NCBI GenBank assembly: GCA_023362775.1
Contig: JALMGJ010000004.1
Span: 33,101,429 to 33,165,428 of the forward strand
Reading direction: 5' to 3'
Source: Charina bottae
Taxonomy: Eukaryota; Chordata; Lepidosauria; Squamata; Charinaidae
DNA length: 64,000 nt
Below are positions 33,093 to 42,595 of this stretch, one piece after another. The position numbers and the translations under genes are program-made. How positions within the stretch are numbered: position 1 is the first letter of the stretch; the number at the start of each line of letters is the position of its first letter. Under the pieces are notes generated by a model. The model was not told the DNA's origin. It saw nothing but the letters and a program-made list of their open reading frames with translations, and ran no database searches.

Positions 33093-35663
33093 GTATATTC
33101 ACTGAAGATCATCAGTTGATATTCTTCAAGTACTAGTAGAAGCAAATGGGAAGAGGTCTAATTTCAGTAAAAATAACTTAGCAAATAAAATACAACCTTA
33201 ATATTCATAAATTCTGCTTAAACTAACAAGTTTACTATCACAACATTATTATTTATATATCAACATCAGCATGCAAGGTATTTACTGGAATAATCTAAAC
33301 TGAGAGGTAAACTCTGTTTCATTAAGTTCACCTTCTAAATATAGATCAGTGATTATTCAGTCAATCAATGATCCTTGATGACCTAAGGGGCATTTCATAC
33401 TAATGGATTTATATAGAACTTATTGTGCTCAATTACTTTTGAGAAAATCAGGAGACCTTCCTTTTGCCTCTCTTATCACAGAGTTTGCAGTGTTCTAAAT
33501 GGGAATATAATTATAATGTGGGACTTTAGTCCAATCCATTCATCGTGTTTCTCTTCTACATCACAGCTTGTATTTGCATTGCTAAAAAGAGTTTTATTTG
33601 GTTGGGGAGTGGGTAGCAAATTGTAAGGAGCAAGGATTGGTTTAGGACCACATAGGAGGCAAAAGATTAAAACTTTCTATCCTACAGAAATTCCCAGCTG
33701 AGGCCAAATGACCAAGGCAAGGACCAGCTAAAATAACACATAGCCTGTAGATTGGCCCTGGAATTAATTTCTTCCAGTGTCCAGTGCAGTTTTGTTCAGA
33801 TCTATCAGAAGATATATGAAGTGCTGCATCTAGCAATTGGGTCCCATTTGACTGGAAATCTATTGAAGACTATCAGAGTTCTCCAAAAGGGGAGGGAGGG
33901 GGGAGTGAATCCATGACTGTGCTTAGATTTGTCTTAATGAAAGGATTTGGATCTAGCTAGAAGGATGTCTTTGGAAATTATTGGAATGACTGGTCCTTTG
34001 AAGGAGCATGAAGAACGAATGGATTTCCTTCTGCTTTATTCATGTGTTTGAATATCAATCTGTGTGTGTGGTGGGGGGAGGGGAGTGAAAAGTTTTTTAA
34101 TCCATAAAATTAAAAATATTGGAGCAGCTTATTTGAAAATATGGAAAGATAAAAATAAGGGATGTTTTTGGCTGGTTTTCTGAAGAAAGTTTGGAATTTG
34201 GGTTTCAAAAAAGGTAAACATAACATTTCATCTATCCCTTCCCCAAAAGTTAAAGTCACATGCTTTCACTCATGCATAATCAACACTTGTCAAGGATAAG
34301 TAGAGATAGACTGTGCATAGAAAAGGAAAAGCTACAGATTAAATTTCTTCAGTGAATGTTACCCAACAACTTATCAAGCCAGGTTCTAGATGCTTTTAGA
34401 AAAGAACGGGTATAGTTGTTTTGTTCATATATACACATCCTGTGGCTGATGGTGGCAACATCTATAGTCTCCTAGTGGTACTCCGAAGATTAATGGGAAA
34501 TCTTGATTTGAAATGCCCTTCAGTCAATGTGGATTCTGAATCACTGCTCTGGGGTGATGAATTGAGAAATCGGCCTTTTTTGCAACCTGTATGTTGAATA
34601 ATAATAAAGCCTCTTACATAGAAAATTGCGTCCATACTCCATATTCAGTACTGGTGAGGGCATCGCTGCCCATATCTAATTCTGAATTTGGCAAGATATT
34701 AGTACATCTGCACCAATGCTGCACTAATGGATTTTCCATTTTTTAACACTTTGGAACAGGCGATGAGAGAGGTTCCCCAATCAACATCAAACGGCCAAAC
34801 AAGGTTTCACAAATTGTGTATGCTCAGCTTGCCAGAGGGGCAGAAGCAACCTTTGCCTGGTCAAAGCTTTTTAAAACACACTTGCCATTATTTGCAAAAC
34901 AGTGAAAATCCATTATGCTATACTTTAGTCTTGTGGCTTTTTTTAAAATGAATAATGCATACAAAATGTTTTCGGTAGTGTCATTATTAATAAATAATTG
35001 GAAATTATGTCATGAGTCATGTCTCTCCCCTTCCCTCTGCTATGGTTCAGATCTACAGGGCCAGGCTAAATAAAGTACCAAATCTATAAAATAAAACTAC
35101 ATTTCCTGAAAATGGATTTTAGTGACAGAAATGATGATGGCATTTTGCAATCTATAAATGTGGTTTGTCCTTTCCTTTTTTAAAATAATGAAAGCAACAT
35201 CTTAAAAGTCTTTCAAAAATGTAGTTAATTCACTACTCCATGGCCTGGGACTTTGGTCGTTGAAAGACTGTCTGCTGCTATCTACGTGCTCTGACCTGGT
35301 TCTTAAGATGTTCATCTGAGAATCTCCATTGAGCCTTACAAGGGAGACACAGGTGACCTTGATATTCTTTTACTCACTTCAGTGGGATCACTGGAATAGT
35401 TGTGCGCTCTGCTATCCTTTTAGAGGCAAGCAAGTGCCTAGGGTTTTGGCAATTATTTTTCCATTTCTTTTTTTTTAAAAAAAATTATGGTTCATTTCCT
35501 TTTCTTGAACAAGGGAATTCTCAAGCAGTCTTCTCAACTTGTACACAGTTATTTTAATCCAGATCAAGAATCCATGCCCTTACAACAATGTCCCTATAAA
35601 CTTATGCTAATTTTTAAAAAGAGTATCCTCTTTTTAAAAAATTAGCATGTTTTTTTTAAAAAA
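33093..35663. other. Unique DNA, nothing recognised
   Basis: About 2.6 kb with no recognisable gene or transposon. Short open frames carry no motifs. A short inverted AT-rich segment lies at 35605-35665. Confidence 0.45.
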
Positions 35664-36003
35664 AATAAGGGGCGTGGTGGATCAGCAGGTAAGACTCCAG
35701 GCTTGTCGATCAGAAGTTCACAAGTTCAGAGGTTCGAATCCCTAGTCCCGCGTGACGGAGTGAGCTCCCGCACTAGCCCCAGCTCTTGCCAACCTAGCAA
35801 TTCGAAAGCATGCAAATGCAAGTAGATAAATAGGTACCACTTCGATGGGATGGTAACAGTGTTCCATGCGCGTCATGCCAGCCACATGACCGTGGAAGCG
35901 TCTTCGGACAACGCTGGCTCTTCGGCTAACAAACGGAGATGAGCACCGGCCCCTAGAGTCGGACACGACTGCACAAATGTGCGGGGGAAACCTTTACCTA
36001 CTT
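35664..36003 (+). mobile_element. tRNA-derived SINE, second family, full length
   Basis: The tRNA-like head (GGGGCGTGGTGGATCAGCAG; B box GGTTCGAATCC) is followed by GAGTGAGCTCCCGCACTAGC, AAGCATGCAAATGCAAGTAG, and a 3' end AGAGTCGGACACGACTGCAC. The GAGTCGGACACGACTG part resembles the BovB 3' end. Sister copies at 11558, 54877 and 56208 have clear TSDs. Confidence 0.88.
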
Positions 36004-36039
36004 GAAGGCAACTTGTGTAGCTTAATCCTAATGTAGGAA

Positions 36040-36170
36040 TTTATTTATTTTTTATTTATTTCATTAGATTTATATTACTGCCCATCTCCCCCAACGGGGA
36101 CTGTGATGATAGATAGAATAAATTAAGGTCATAACCAAAAAAAACATTTTAAATCATAACATAACCAACC
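36040..36170 (-). mobile_element. L2-type tail fragment in antisense
   Basis: TTATTTATTTCATTAGATTT.. CTGCCCATCTCCCCCAACGG is the antisense of the L2/CR1 tails elsewhere in the window. Confidence 0.55.
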
Positions 36171-36477
36171 ATTAGCACTTACCGTTTATAATAGGGTGGA
36201 GTTTGCACACAGTATAACAAAATTTAGCAATAGTTAAGGACACAGAATTGTCTTTGTTGTCTAATAAATACTGTAAGTAAAATAAATGAGAATGCCTTGA
36301 GAATTTAGAATGGAGAGGGGAAATCAATTGCAAATGGGAATCCCTGTAGAACTGGCAGTATAACAAAACATCCAATCACAGCAATACCATAGTTTAGCAA
36401 AGAGGATTTTCCTATATTTCCCTTCCAACACTGCTGTGGGGAGAATGTTAACTCGGTACACAATCTTAGAATGTTAA

Positions 36478-36573
36478 CACTTTAGAAACCAAGGCAACTT
36501 TAAGATGTGTGGACTTCAACTCCCAGAATTGAGTTAAGATTCACACATCTTAAAGTTGCCACGTTGCTCTAGA
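36478..36573. mobile_element. Palindromic hAT-like MITE relic
   Basis: GGCAACTTTAAGATGTGTGG pairs with CACACATCTTAAAGTTGCC in inverse orientation. The central part is shortened and the outer ends are diverged. Confidence 0.7.
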
Positions 36574-36575
36574 CC

Positions 36576-36893
36576 CTTGGAGACTTGCTACTGAATGGAT
36601 AAGGCCCAATTAATGGAAGTTTCAGCTGTAACAAATATTACCCAGTTCATTTCTCATAGTTTGTTATGAGGCATCCAGTTAACTCCAGACCTGAATCTGC
36701 TTCTAAGGAGTTAAGTTTCTGGTGGTATGCAATTTGAAAAGGGAGCAGGTTAGGAAATTAAATACTTAACAGGACTCATTATTCAAATACAGCATTTTGA
36801 CACAGTTATCATTTCTTACAGTACCCACCCACCCACTGGACAATTTTAAAATTCACATTTTTTTTCTACAGGGCAAGTTAGCATGCATTAAAG
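36576..36893. other. Unique DNA, nothing recognised
   Basis: No feature recognised between the MITE relic and the Penelope TSD. Confidence 0.4.
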
Positions 36894-36906
36894 CTTTTAT
36901 TTATTT

Positions 36907-37286
36907 CTATGAAGGTTCTCAGTCATCCAGGTGGAATTGTCTGTAGCTTGAATCATGTCAACTGGATTTCTATTTTCTTAATGGAAACGTTTCGCTCCTT
37001 ATCCAAGGGGCTTCTTCAGTCTGAGCAAAGTTGGTAAGGGAATCCTAAATATGTTCCTAGGTAGCTGTGTGACCTTAAGCCTGGGGCTAGGTCATGGTTA
37101 TATTGAGATGTAATTTTTAAGTCCTTTTATCATCTAATGGAGGGTCGTTAAAAACACCATGCTGCTGTTGAGCTTCTGAAATGGTCTTAATCTTCCTAGG
37201 CACAGAAGACAACACGGGGAGGAAGATGGGGGAGAGTTTGTGCCTGAGGCCCCCACCTCTATTCAAGGAAGGATTTTCCAAGTTGG
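36907..37286 (-). repeat. Inverted fragment of the Penelope 3' region
   Basis: This is the reverse complement of about 37721-38105, from the codons for YANLEN to the end of the pLTR (...CTTCATAG). It carries the hammerhead-like core on the minus strand at 36989-37019. At the join with pLTR1 a few bases (TAAAC) are unmatched or belong to a TAAA microhomology. Confidence 0.9.
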
Positions 37287-37358
37287 CATAAATAAACTAA
37301 AACAGCGACAGATAGGGCTGAGACTCAGAGTAAACGAAAGAACCTGGTCATTCCCTAC

Positions 37359-37895
37359 ATGGCTGGCGTGTCTGAAAAGATAAAACGGATATTTGGCAAA
37401 CACCACATACCTGTATATTTCAAACCCACCAACACACTGAGACAGAGGCTTGTACACCCCAAAGATCAAACTCCAAAACATAAGAAAAGCAATGTAGTTT
37501 ATGCAATCCAGTGCAGTGAGGAGTGCTCTGAACTCTACATTGGAGAAACCAAACAACCTATGTACAGGAGGATGGCCCAACACAGGAGAAATAACACCAC
37601 AGGACCAGAGTCAGCAGTTTATCTTCATCTAAAAGAAAAAGGACACTCATTTGAGGACATTAATGTTCACATTTTAGACAGAGAAGATAGGTGGTTTGAG
37701 AGAGGGGTCAAGGAATCCATTTATGCCAACTTGGAAAATCCTTCCTTGAATAGAGGTGGGGGCCTCAGGCACAAACTCTCCCCCATCTTCCTCCCCGTGT
37801 TGTCTTCTGTGCCTAGGAAGATTAAGACCATTTCAGAAGCTCAACAGCAGCATGGTGTTTTTAACGACCCTCCATTAGATGATAAAAGGACTTAA
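37359..37895 (+). CDS. GIY-YIG endonuclease fragment in upstream pLTR
   Basis: This 178-codon ORF repeats the C-terminal domain of the Penelope polyprotein without the reverse transcriptase. It contains the GIY-YIG nuclease core: VYA at residues 47-49, YIG at 60-62, basic residues MYRRMAQHRR at 68-77, and ESIYANLENPSLN with the likely metal-binding Glu at 120. In a full PLE the domain is fused behind the RT and nicks the target DNA. Here it is present because the pLTR duplicates the 3' end of the coding region; the ATG is an internal methionine of the polyprotein, so it may not be translated alone. Its protein is the same as that of the copy at 39962-40606. Confidence 0.85.
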   Translation: MAGVSEKIKRIFGKHHIPVYFKPTNTLRQRLVHPKDQTPKHKKSNVVYAIQCSEECSELYIGETKQPMYRRMAQHRRNNTTGPESAVYLHLKEKGHSFEDINVHILDREDRWFERGVKESIYANLENPSLNRGGGLRHKLSPIFLPVLSSVPRKIKTISEAQQQHGVFNDPPLDDKRT

Positions 37896-37992
37896 AAATT
37901 ACATCTCAATATAACCATGACCTAGCCCCAGGCTTAAGGTCACACAGCTACCTAGGAACATATTTAGGATTCCCTTACCAACTTTGCTCAGA

Positions 37993-38023
37993 CTGAAGAA
38001 GCCCCTTGGATAAGGAGCGAAAC
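37993..38023 (+). ncRNA. Hammerhead-ribozyme-like core in pLTR1
   Basis: CTGAAGA, one extra A, then GCCCCTT - GGAT - AAGGAGC (7-bp stem with one C-A mismatch) and GAAACG. The same core is at 40704-40734 and 41815-41845 on the plus strand and at 36989-37019 and 40877-40907 on the minus strand. The stem II layout fits a hammerhead, but a matching stem I was not found by eye. Confidence 0.5.
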
Positions 38024-38055
38024 GTTTCCATTAAGAAAATAGAAATCCAGTTGAC

Positions 38056-39996
38056 ATGATTCAAGCTACAGACAATTCCACCTGGATGACTGAGAACCTT
38101 CATAGACATATTGCCATACATTTTGGGGATGAAACCCTGAAGTTGGTAAGGAAATTCGAGAAGACAGCAAGAAAGGTGGCAGACTATAGAAACCACCTAC
38201 GTTTTAACCTCAGATGCAGACAACAGAGACTCATCCCGACAAGCCTACGCCTGCAATCTACAGTTAAGGGTCACAGAGCAGAGCAGATCCTGCAGCAGGC
38301 ACAAAGACATATTCTAAATGAAAGAATAAGGCAAGTCCACTTCACCATTGATGCCCTGCAATACAATTTTGAAAACATTCACCAGGAACTCACAGCCACC
38401 CTTCCTGACCCAATCCTGGATAGAGTTATTCAGCTTGGCAATAAAGTACAGCTGGCCCAGCATCACAAGACAAAGGAGAGGCAAACTAAGAAATTTGACA
38501 TTCTTCTTTCTCGCAGCAAGCAGAAACAAGGAACTGGAGAAACCACTGGGAGGAACAACAACAACAGGACCACAGAGGACAAAAAGAACATGTGGGTGAA
38601 AAATCTCTCAGACAGAGAACTTACCCAACCAGAGAGAGATGTCCTAGCCAAAGGTCTTAATTTTGCCATCACTCCCAAGCAAGTTCCGGTTGTGGAGCTC
38701 ATTACAGCCACAGAATCTGCCATCCACAACAACCACCTACCTTTTGAAGAAGCAGAACAACTCCGGCTTAAAATATCTGCAGCTCTGTCCAGTGCTCAAC
38801 CTCCTCCCCCCAACCTTACCGTCCAAGAGAGGAGAGCCCTGACAGCCCTCAGCAAAGATGAAACCATCACCATTTTACCTGCTGACAAAGGAAGATGTAC
38901 AGTGGTTCTAAACACTGCAGACTACCACAATAAAATTACCTCACTTTTGGAGGATCACCATACATATGAAAAACTGAAAAGAGACCCCACCAACAATTAC
39001 AAGAAAAAGGCAATAGACAGTTTGAAACAATTGGAACATGATGGCTCCATCGATAGGATTACCTACCACCGTCTGTATCCTGGAGAAGCCATCCCCTGCA
39101 TCTACGGACTTCCTAAGATCCACAAGGAAGGAACACCCCTCCGACCCATAGTCAGCAGCATCAATTCGGTAACATACAACATTGCCAAACACCTCTCTAC
39201 CATACTAGCACCTCTAGTTGGACACTCTGAACACCACATCCATAATTCGGAAGAATTTGTTTCCAAAGCAAAGATCCTGAAACTGGATACAGATGAAACT
39301 ATGGTCTCCTTTGATGTGTCCTCCCTTTTCACCAGCATCCCCACCACTCATGCTCTATCCGTTGTCAGGAAGAGACTAGAAGAGGACAGCACCCTGGAAA
39401 GGAGAAGCCATCTCAACCCAAACCAGATCTGCCATCTTCTGGACCTGTGTCTTAACACCACTTATTTCACATACAGAGGTGACTTTTACAGACAAAAACA
39501 CGGCTGTGCCATGGGTTCTCCTGTGTCATCCATTGTGGCCAATTTATACATGGAAGAAGTGGAGAAGAAAGCACTCAACACATTCCAGGGAACGGTGCCC
39601 ACCCACTGGTTTAGGTATGTGGATGACACCTGGGTCAAAATCAAGGCCCAGGAAGTACAGGCCTTCACGGACCATATAAACACTATAGATGCCAACATTA
39701 GCTTCACCAGAGAAGACACCAAGGACAACAGACTGGCATTCCTAGACTGTGAAGTCCTCATTGGGACCGGTGGCAAGCTAGAAATAGGGATCTACAGGAA
39801 ACCCACACACACAGATCAATATCTGATGTTTGACTCCCACCATCCACTGCAGCACAAACTAGGAGTCATCAGGACATTGTCACACAGAGCAGAAACCATC
39901 CCCACCTCCATGGATTCCAAAAAGAATGAAAATCAGCACCTGAGAACAGCCCTGAAGGCCTGTGGATATCCAAAATGGGGCCTTCACCAAATCTAA
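38056..39996 (+). CDS. Penelope reverse transcriptase (646 codons)
   Basis: This enzyme copies PLE RNA into DNA and is related to telomerase-type RTs. The N-terminal region (residues 1-150) is rich in basic and helical sequence (RKFEKTARKVADYRNH). RT motifs follow: LPADKGR (near 275); IYGLPKIHKEGTPLRPIVSS (near 350); motif A FDVSSLFTSIP at 419-429 with catalytic D420; motif B GCAMGSPVSSIVANLYME starting at 483; motif C YVDD at 521-524; then LAFLDCEV and GIYRKPTHTDQY. The ATG lies inside pLTR1, as is usual in PLEs. No internal stop occurs. The frame ends early (GYPKWGLHQI) because of an apparent extra G at 39977-39980, which moves the endonuclease to the next frame. Confidence 0.93.
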   Translation: MIQATDNSTWMTENLHRHIAIHFGDETLKLVRKFEKTARKVADYRNHLRFNLRCRQQRLIPTSLRLQSTVKGHRAEQILQQAQRHILNERIRQVHFTIDALQYNFENIHQELTATLPDPILDRVIQLGNKVQLAQHHKTKERQTKKFDILLSRSKQKQGTGETTGRNNNNRTTEDKKNMWVKNLSDRELTQPERDVLAKGLNFAITPKQVPVVELITATESAIHNNHLPFEEAEQLRLKISAALSSAQPPPPNLTVQERRALTALSKDETITILPADKGRCTVVLNTADYHNKITSLLEDHHTYEKLKRDPTNNYKKKAIDSLKQLEHDGSIDRITYHRLYPGEAIPCIYGLPKIHKEGTPLRPIVSSINSVTYNIAKHLSTILAPLVGHSEHHIHNSEEFVSKAKILKLDTDETMVSFDVSSLFTSIPTTHALSVVRKRLEEDSTLERRSHLNPNQICHLLDLCLNTTYFTYRGDFYRQKHGCAMGSPVSSIVANLYMEEVEKKALNTFQGTVPTHWFRYVDDTWVKIKAQEVQAFTDHINTIDANISFTREDTKDNRLAFLDCEVLIGTGGKLEIGIYRKPTHTDQYLMFDSHHPLQHKLGVIRTLSHRAETIPTSMDSKKNENQHLRTALKACGYPKWGLHQI

Positions 39997-40606
39997 ATCT
40001 ACCAGACCTAAAACAGCGACAGATAGGGCTGAGACTCAGAGTAAACGAAAGAACCTGGTCATTCCCTACATGGCTGGCGTGTCTGAAAAGATAAAACGGA
40101 TATTTGGCAAACACCACATACCTGTATATTTCAAACCCACCAACACACTGAGACAGAGGCTTGTACACCCCAAAGATCAAACTCCAAAACATAAGAAAAG
40201 CAATGTAGTTTATGCAATCCAGTGCAGTGAGGAGTGCTCTGAACTCTACATTGGAGAAACCAAACAACCTATGTACAGGAGGATGGCACAACACAGGAGA
40301 AATAACACCACAGGACCAGAGTCAGCAGTTTATCTTCATCTAAAAGAAAAAGGACACTCATTTGAGGACATTAATGTTCACATTTTAGACAGAGAAGATA
40401 GGTGGTTTGAGAGAGGGGTCAAGGAATCCATTTATGCCAACTTGGAAAATCCTTCCTTGAATAGAGGTGGGGGCCTCAGGCACAAACTCTCCCCCATCTT
40501 CCTCCCCGTGTTGTCTTCTGTGCCTAGGAAGATTAAGACCATTTCAGAAGCTCAACAGCAGCATGGTGTTTTTAACGACCCTCCATTAGATGATAAAAGG
40601 ACTTAA
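39962..40606 (+). CDS. Penelope GIY-YIG endonuclease domain, frameshifted from RT
   Basis: This is the C-terminal domain of the Penelope polyprotein, in the +1 frame relative to the RT ORF. There is no proper start codon (the frame opens at a GTG just before the G run), so it is best seen as the separated end of one gene. A basic linker (FTKSKSTRPKTATDRAETQSKRK) precedes the nuclease: VYAIQ, ELYIGETKQ, MYRRMAQHRR, ESIYANLENPSLN. The domain is complete and free of stops up to PPLDDKRT. Known PLE nucleases nick DNA to prime reverse transcription. Confidence 0.9.
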   Translation: MDIQNGAFTKSKSTRPKTATDRAETQSKRKNLVIPYMAGVSEKIKRIFGKHHIPVYFKPTNTLRQRLVHPKDQTPKHKKSNVVYAIQCSEECSELYIGETKQPMYRRMAQHRRNNTTGPESAVYLHLKEKGHSFEDINVHILDREDRWFERGVKESIYANLENPSLNRGGGLRHKLSPIFLPVLSSVPRKIKTISEAQQQHGVFNDPPLDDKRT

Positions 40607-40784
40607 AAATTACATCTCAATATAACCATGACCTAGCCCCAGGCTTAAGGTCACACAGCTACCTAGGAACATATTTAGGATTCCCTTACCAACTTTGCTC
40701 AGACTGAAGAAGCCCCTTGGATAAGGAGCGAAACGTTTCCATTAAGAAAATAGAAATCCAGTTGACATGATTCAAGCTACAGAC
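40009..40784 (+). repeat. Penelope pLTR, downstream direct copy
   Basis: Matches pLTR1 but stops at ...CTACAGAC, 34 bp earlier than the end used by the second insertion at 41929. It includes the hammerhead-like core at 40704-40734. After the stop at 40606 there are about 178 bp of 3' UTR with no poly(A). Confidence 0.9.
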
Positions 40785-41004
40785 TTTTATTTATTTATTT
40801 TTTAATTGCAATACCTTCCATTATCCTTAATGGCACAGAATCATGTCAACTGGATTTCTATTTTCTTAATGGAAACGTTTCGCTCCTTATCCAAGGGGCT
40901 TCTTCAGTCTGAGCAAAGTTGGTAAGGGAATCCTAAATATGTTCCTAGGTAGCTGTGTGACCTTACACCTGGGGCTAGGTCATGGTTATATTGAGATGTA
41001 ATTT

Positions 41005-41340
41005 TTAAGTCCTTTTATCATCTAATGGAGGGTCGTTAAAAACACCATGCTGCTGTTGAGCTTCTGAAATGGTCTTAATCTTCCTAGGCACAGAAGACAA
41101 CACGGGGAGGAAGATGGGGGAGAGTTTGTGCCTGAGGCCCCCACCTCTATTCAAGGAAGGATTTTCCAAGTTGGCATAAATGGATTCCTTGACCCCTCTC
41201 TCAAACCACCTATCTTCTCTGTCTAAAATGTGAACATTAATGTCCTCAAATGAGTGTCCTTTTTCTTTTAGATGAAGATAAACTGCTGACTCTGGTCCTG
41301 TGGTGTTATTTCTCCTGTGTTGTGCCATCCTCCTGTACAT
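41005..41340 (-). pseudogene. Truncated GIY-YIG endonuclease, antisense arm
   Basis: 111 codons (MYRRMAQHRR to PPLDDKRT) equal to the last two-thirds of the Penelope endonuclease domain. The VYA and YIG motifs are cut off at the palindrome centre, so it is not an active nuclease. Confidence 0.9.
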
Positions 41341-41381
41341 AGGTTGTTTGGTTTCTCCAATGTAGAGAAACCAAACAACCT

Positions 41382-41717
41382 ATGTACAGGAGGATGGCAC
41401 AACACAGGAGAAATAACACCACAGGACCAGAGTCAGCAGTTTATCTTCATCTAAAAGAAAAAGGACACTCATTTGAGGACATTAATGTTCACATTTTAGA
41501 CAGAGAAGATAGGTGGTTTGAGAGAGGGGTCAAGGAATCCATTTATGCCAACTTGGAAAATCCTTCCTTGAATAGAGGTGGGGGCCTCAGGCACAAACTC
41601 TCCCCCATCTTCCTCCCCGTGTTGTCTTCTGTGCCTAGGAAGATTAAGACCATTTCAGAAGCTCAACAGCAGCATGGTGTTTTTAACGACCCTCCATTAG
41701 ATGATAAAAGGACTTAA
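41382..41717 (+). pseudogene. Truncated GIY-YIG endonuclease, sense arm
   Basis: Mirror copy of the antisense arm's 111-codon fragment with the same protein sequence. It lacks the YIG motif and the residues before it. Confidence 0.9.
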
Positions 41718-41814
41718 AAATTACATCTCAATATAACCATGACCTAGCCCCAGGTGTAAGGTCACACAGCTACCTAGGAACATATTTAGGATTCCCTTAC
41801 CAACTTTGCTCAGA

Positions 41815-41845
41815 CTGAAGAAGCCCCTTGGATAAGGAGCGAAAC
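41815..41845 (+). ncRNA. Hammerhead-ribozyme-like core, palindrome sense arm
   Basis: Same CTGAAGA-stem-GAAAC core as in pLTR1. Its mirror at 40877-40907 (minus) means transcripts through the palindrome would pair the two cores with each other. Confidence 0.5.
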
Positions 41846-42181
41846 GTTTCCATTAAGAAAATAGAAATCCAGTTGACATGATTCAAGCTACAGACAATTC
41901 CACCTGGATGACTGAGAACCTTCATAGACTTAATGGCACAGAACATTACTACAAAGGGACACATCTGTACTACTCATAAGACGGCCTATGAAATCATATC
42001 TCATGTGCTATTTACTAATGTTGTATAGTTATTTGTAGTCTATATTAATGTATCATCACTTAAACCATAATATCAGCATAATGTAACCATAATGTAACAA
42101 AAATATTCTTCTTAATTCATACACTAACACAGACACACACATAAGACCCAATACTAGCTTGGTACTAAACAATACTGATTT

Positions 42182-42445
42182 TTGTTGTTGTTGTTGTTGT
42201 TCAGTCGTTTAGTCGTGACCCCATGGACCATAGCACGCCAGGCCTTCCTGTCCTCCACTGTCTCCCAGAGTTTACTCAAATTCATGTTCATTACATCGGT
42301 GATGTTATCTAACCATCTCATCCTCTGCCGTCCCCTTCTCCTTTTGCCTCCAGTCTTTCCCAGCATCAGAGTCTTTTCCAGTGACTCCTCTCTTCACATT
42401 AGGTGGCCAAAGTATTTCAGCTTCAGCTTCAGTATCTGTCATATA
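42182..42445 (-). mobile_element. BovB 3' fragment, second subfamily
   Basis: The minus strand encodes a BovB C-terminus ([20 protein letters not shown].. [12 protein letters not shown]), followed by the antisense AACAACAAC tail. Its wording differs from the copies at 14226 and 24747 (which end KSRKRLNE), so at least two BovB lineages have been active. The same lineage left the 64-bp stub at 6310. Confidence 0.9.
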
Positions 42446-42595
42446 GTGGGTAATACTTATTTCCTGTGCACGTATGAATATTTTTAATATGGACCTGTAC
42501 AATAATTTGCAGATACAGGGAAGATTTGGCTGGAGAAGCTAGAAATCCTATGATTTTTCACTGTGATAAAAATATAGGAATATGTTTTATTTAAA

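Larger units (their letters stand above)
37287..38107 (+). repeat. Penelope pLTR, upstream direct copy
   Basis: Matches 40009-40784 and continues 34 bp further, to ...TTCATAGAC. It holds a GIY-YIG endonuclease ORF, a non-coding part (37896-38055) with the hammerhead-like core, and the first codons of the RT ORF. In PLEs the pLTR is believed to supply the promoter and the RNA end. Confidence 0.9.
36907..40784 (+). mobile_element. Near-complete Penelope-like retroelement
   Basis: A 3.9-kb PLE lies between a 12-13-bp direct repeat (TTTTATTTATTT at 36895-36906 and 40785-40796). Order: inverted copy of the 3' part (36907-37286), direct pLTR1 (about 37287-38107), body with reverse transcriptase, direct pLTR2 (about 40009-40784). 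This matches the known PLE design, with partial tandem copies and an inverted fragment at the 5' side. The pLTR copies appear identical except one silent base (C at 37579, A in the matching codon of pLTR2), so insertion was recent. One frameshift at a G run (39977-39980) separates RT from the endonuclease. Clear TSDs argue for a true retrotransposition event. Confidence 0.93.
40841..41929. mobile_element. Palindromic Penelope insertion (517-bp arms)
   Basis: A second PLE insertion has its own 14-15-bp TSD (CTTAATGGCACAGAA at 40826-40840 and 41929-41943). It consists of an antisense arm (40841-41357), a 7-nt spacer and a sense arm (41365-41881), followed by 48 bp of further sense sequence to ...TTCATAGAC. 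The arms are the same length, with no indel that I can see. Both carry a variant not found in the neighbouring element (TTACACCTGG against TTAAGCCTGG). Each covers the end of the GIY-YIG coding region plus the 3' UTR and hammerhead-like core. Confidence 0.93.

Noticed and set aside
38314..38732. Minus-strand open frames opposite the Penelope RT
   Set aside because: No motifs; they are shadows of the RT coding strand.
36907..41929. CRISPR-like or inverted-repeat array
   Set aside because: The repeats are Penelope pLTRs with coding content and TSDs; there are no short regular spacers.
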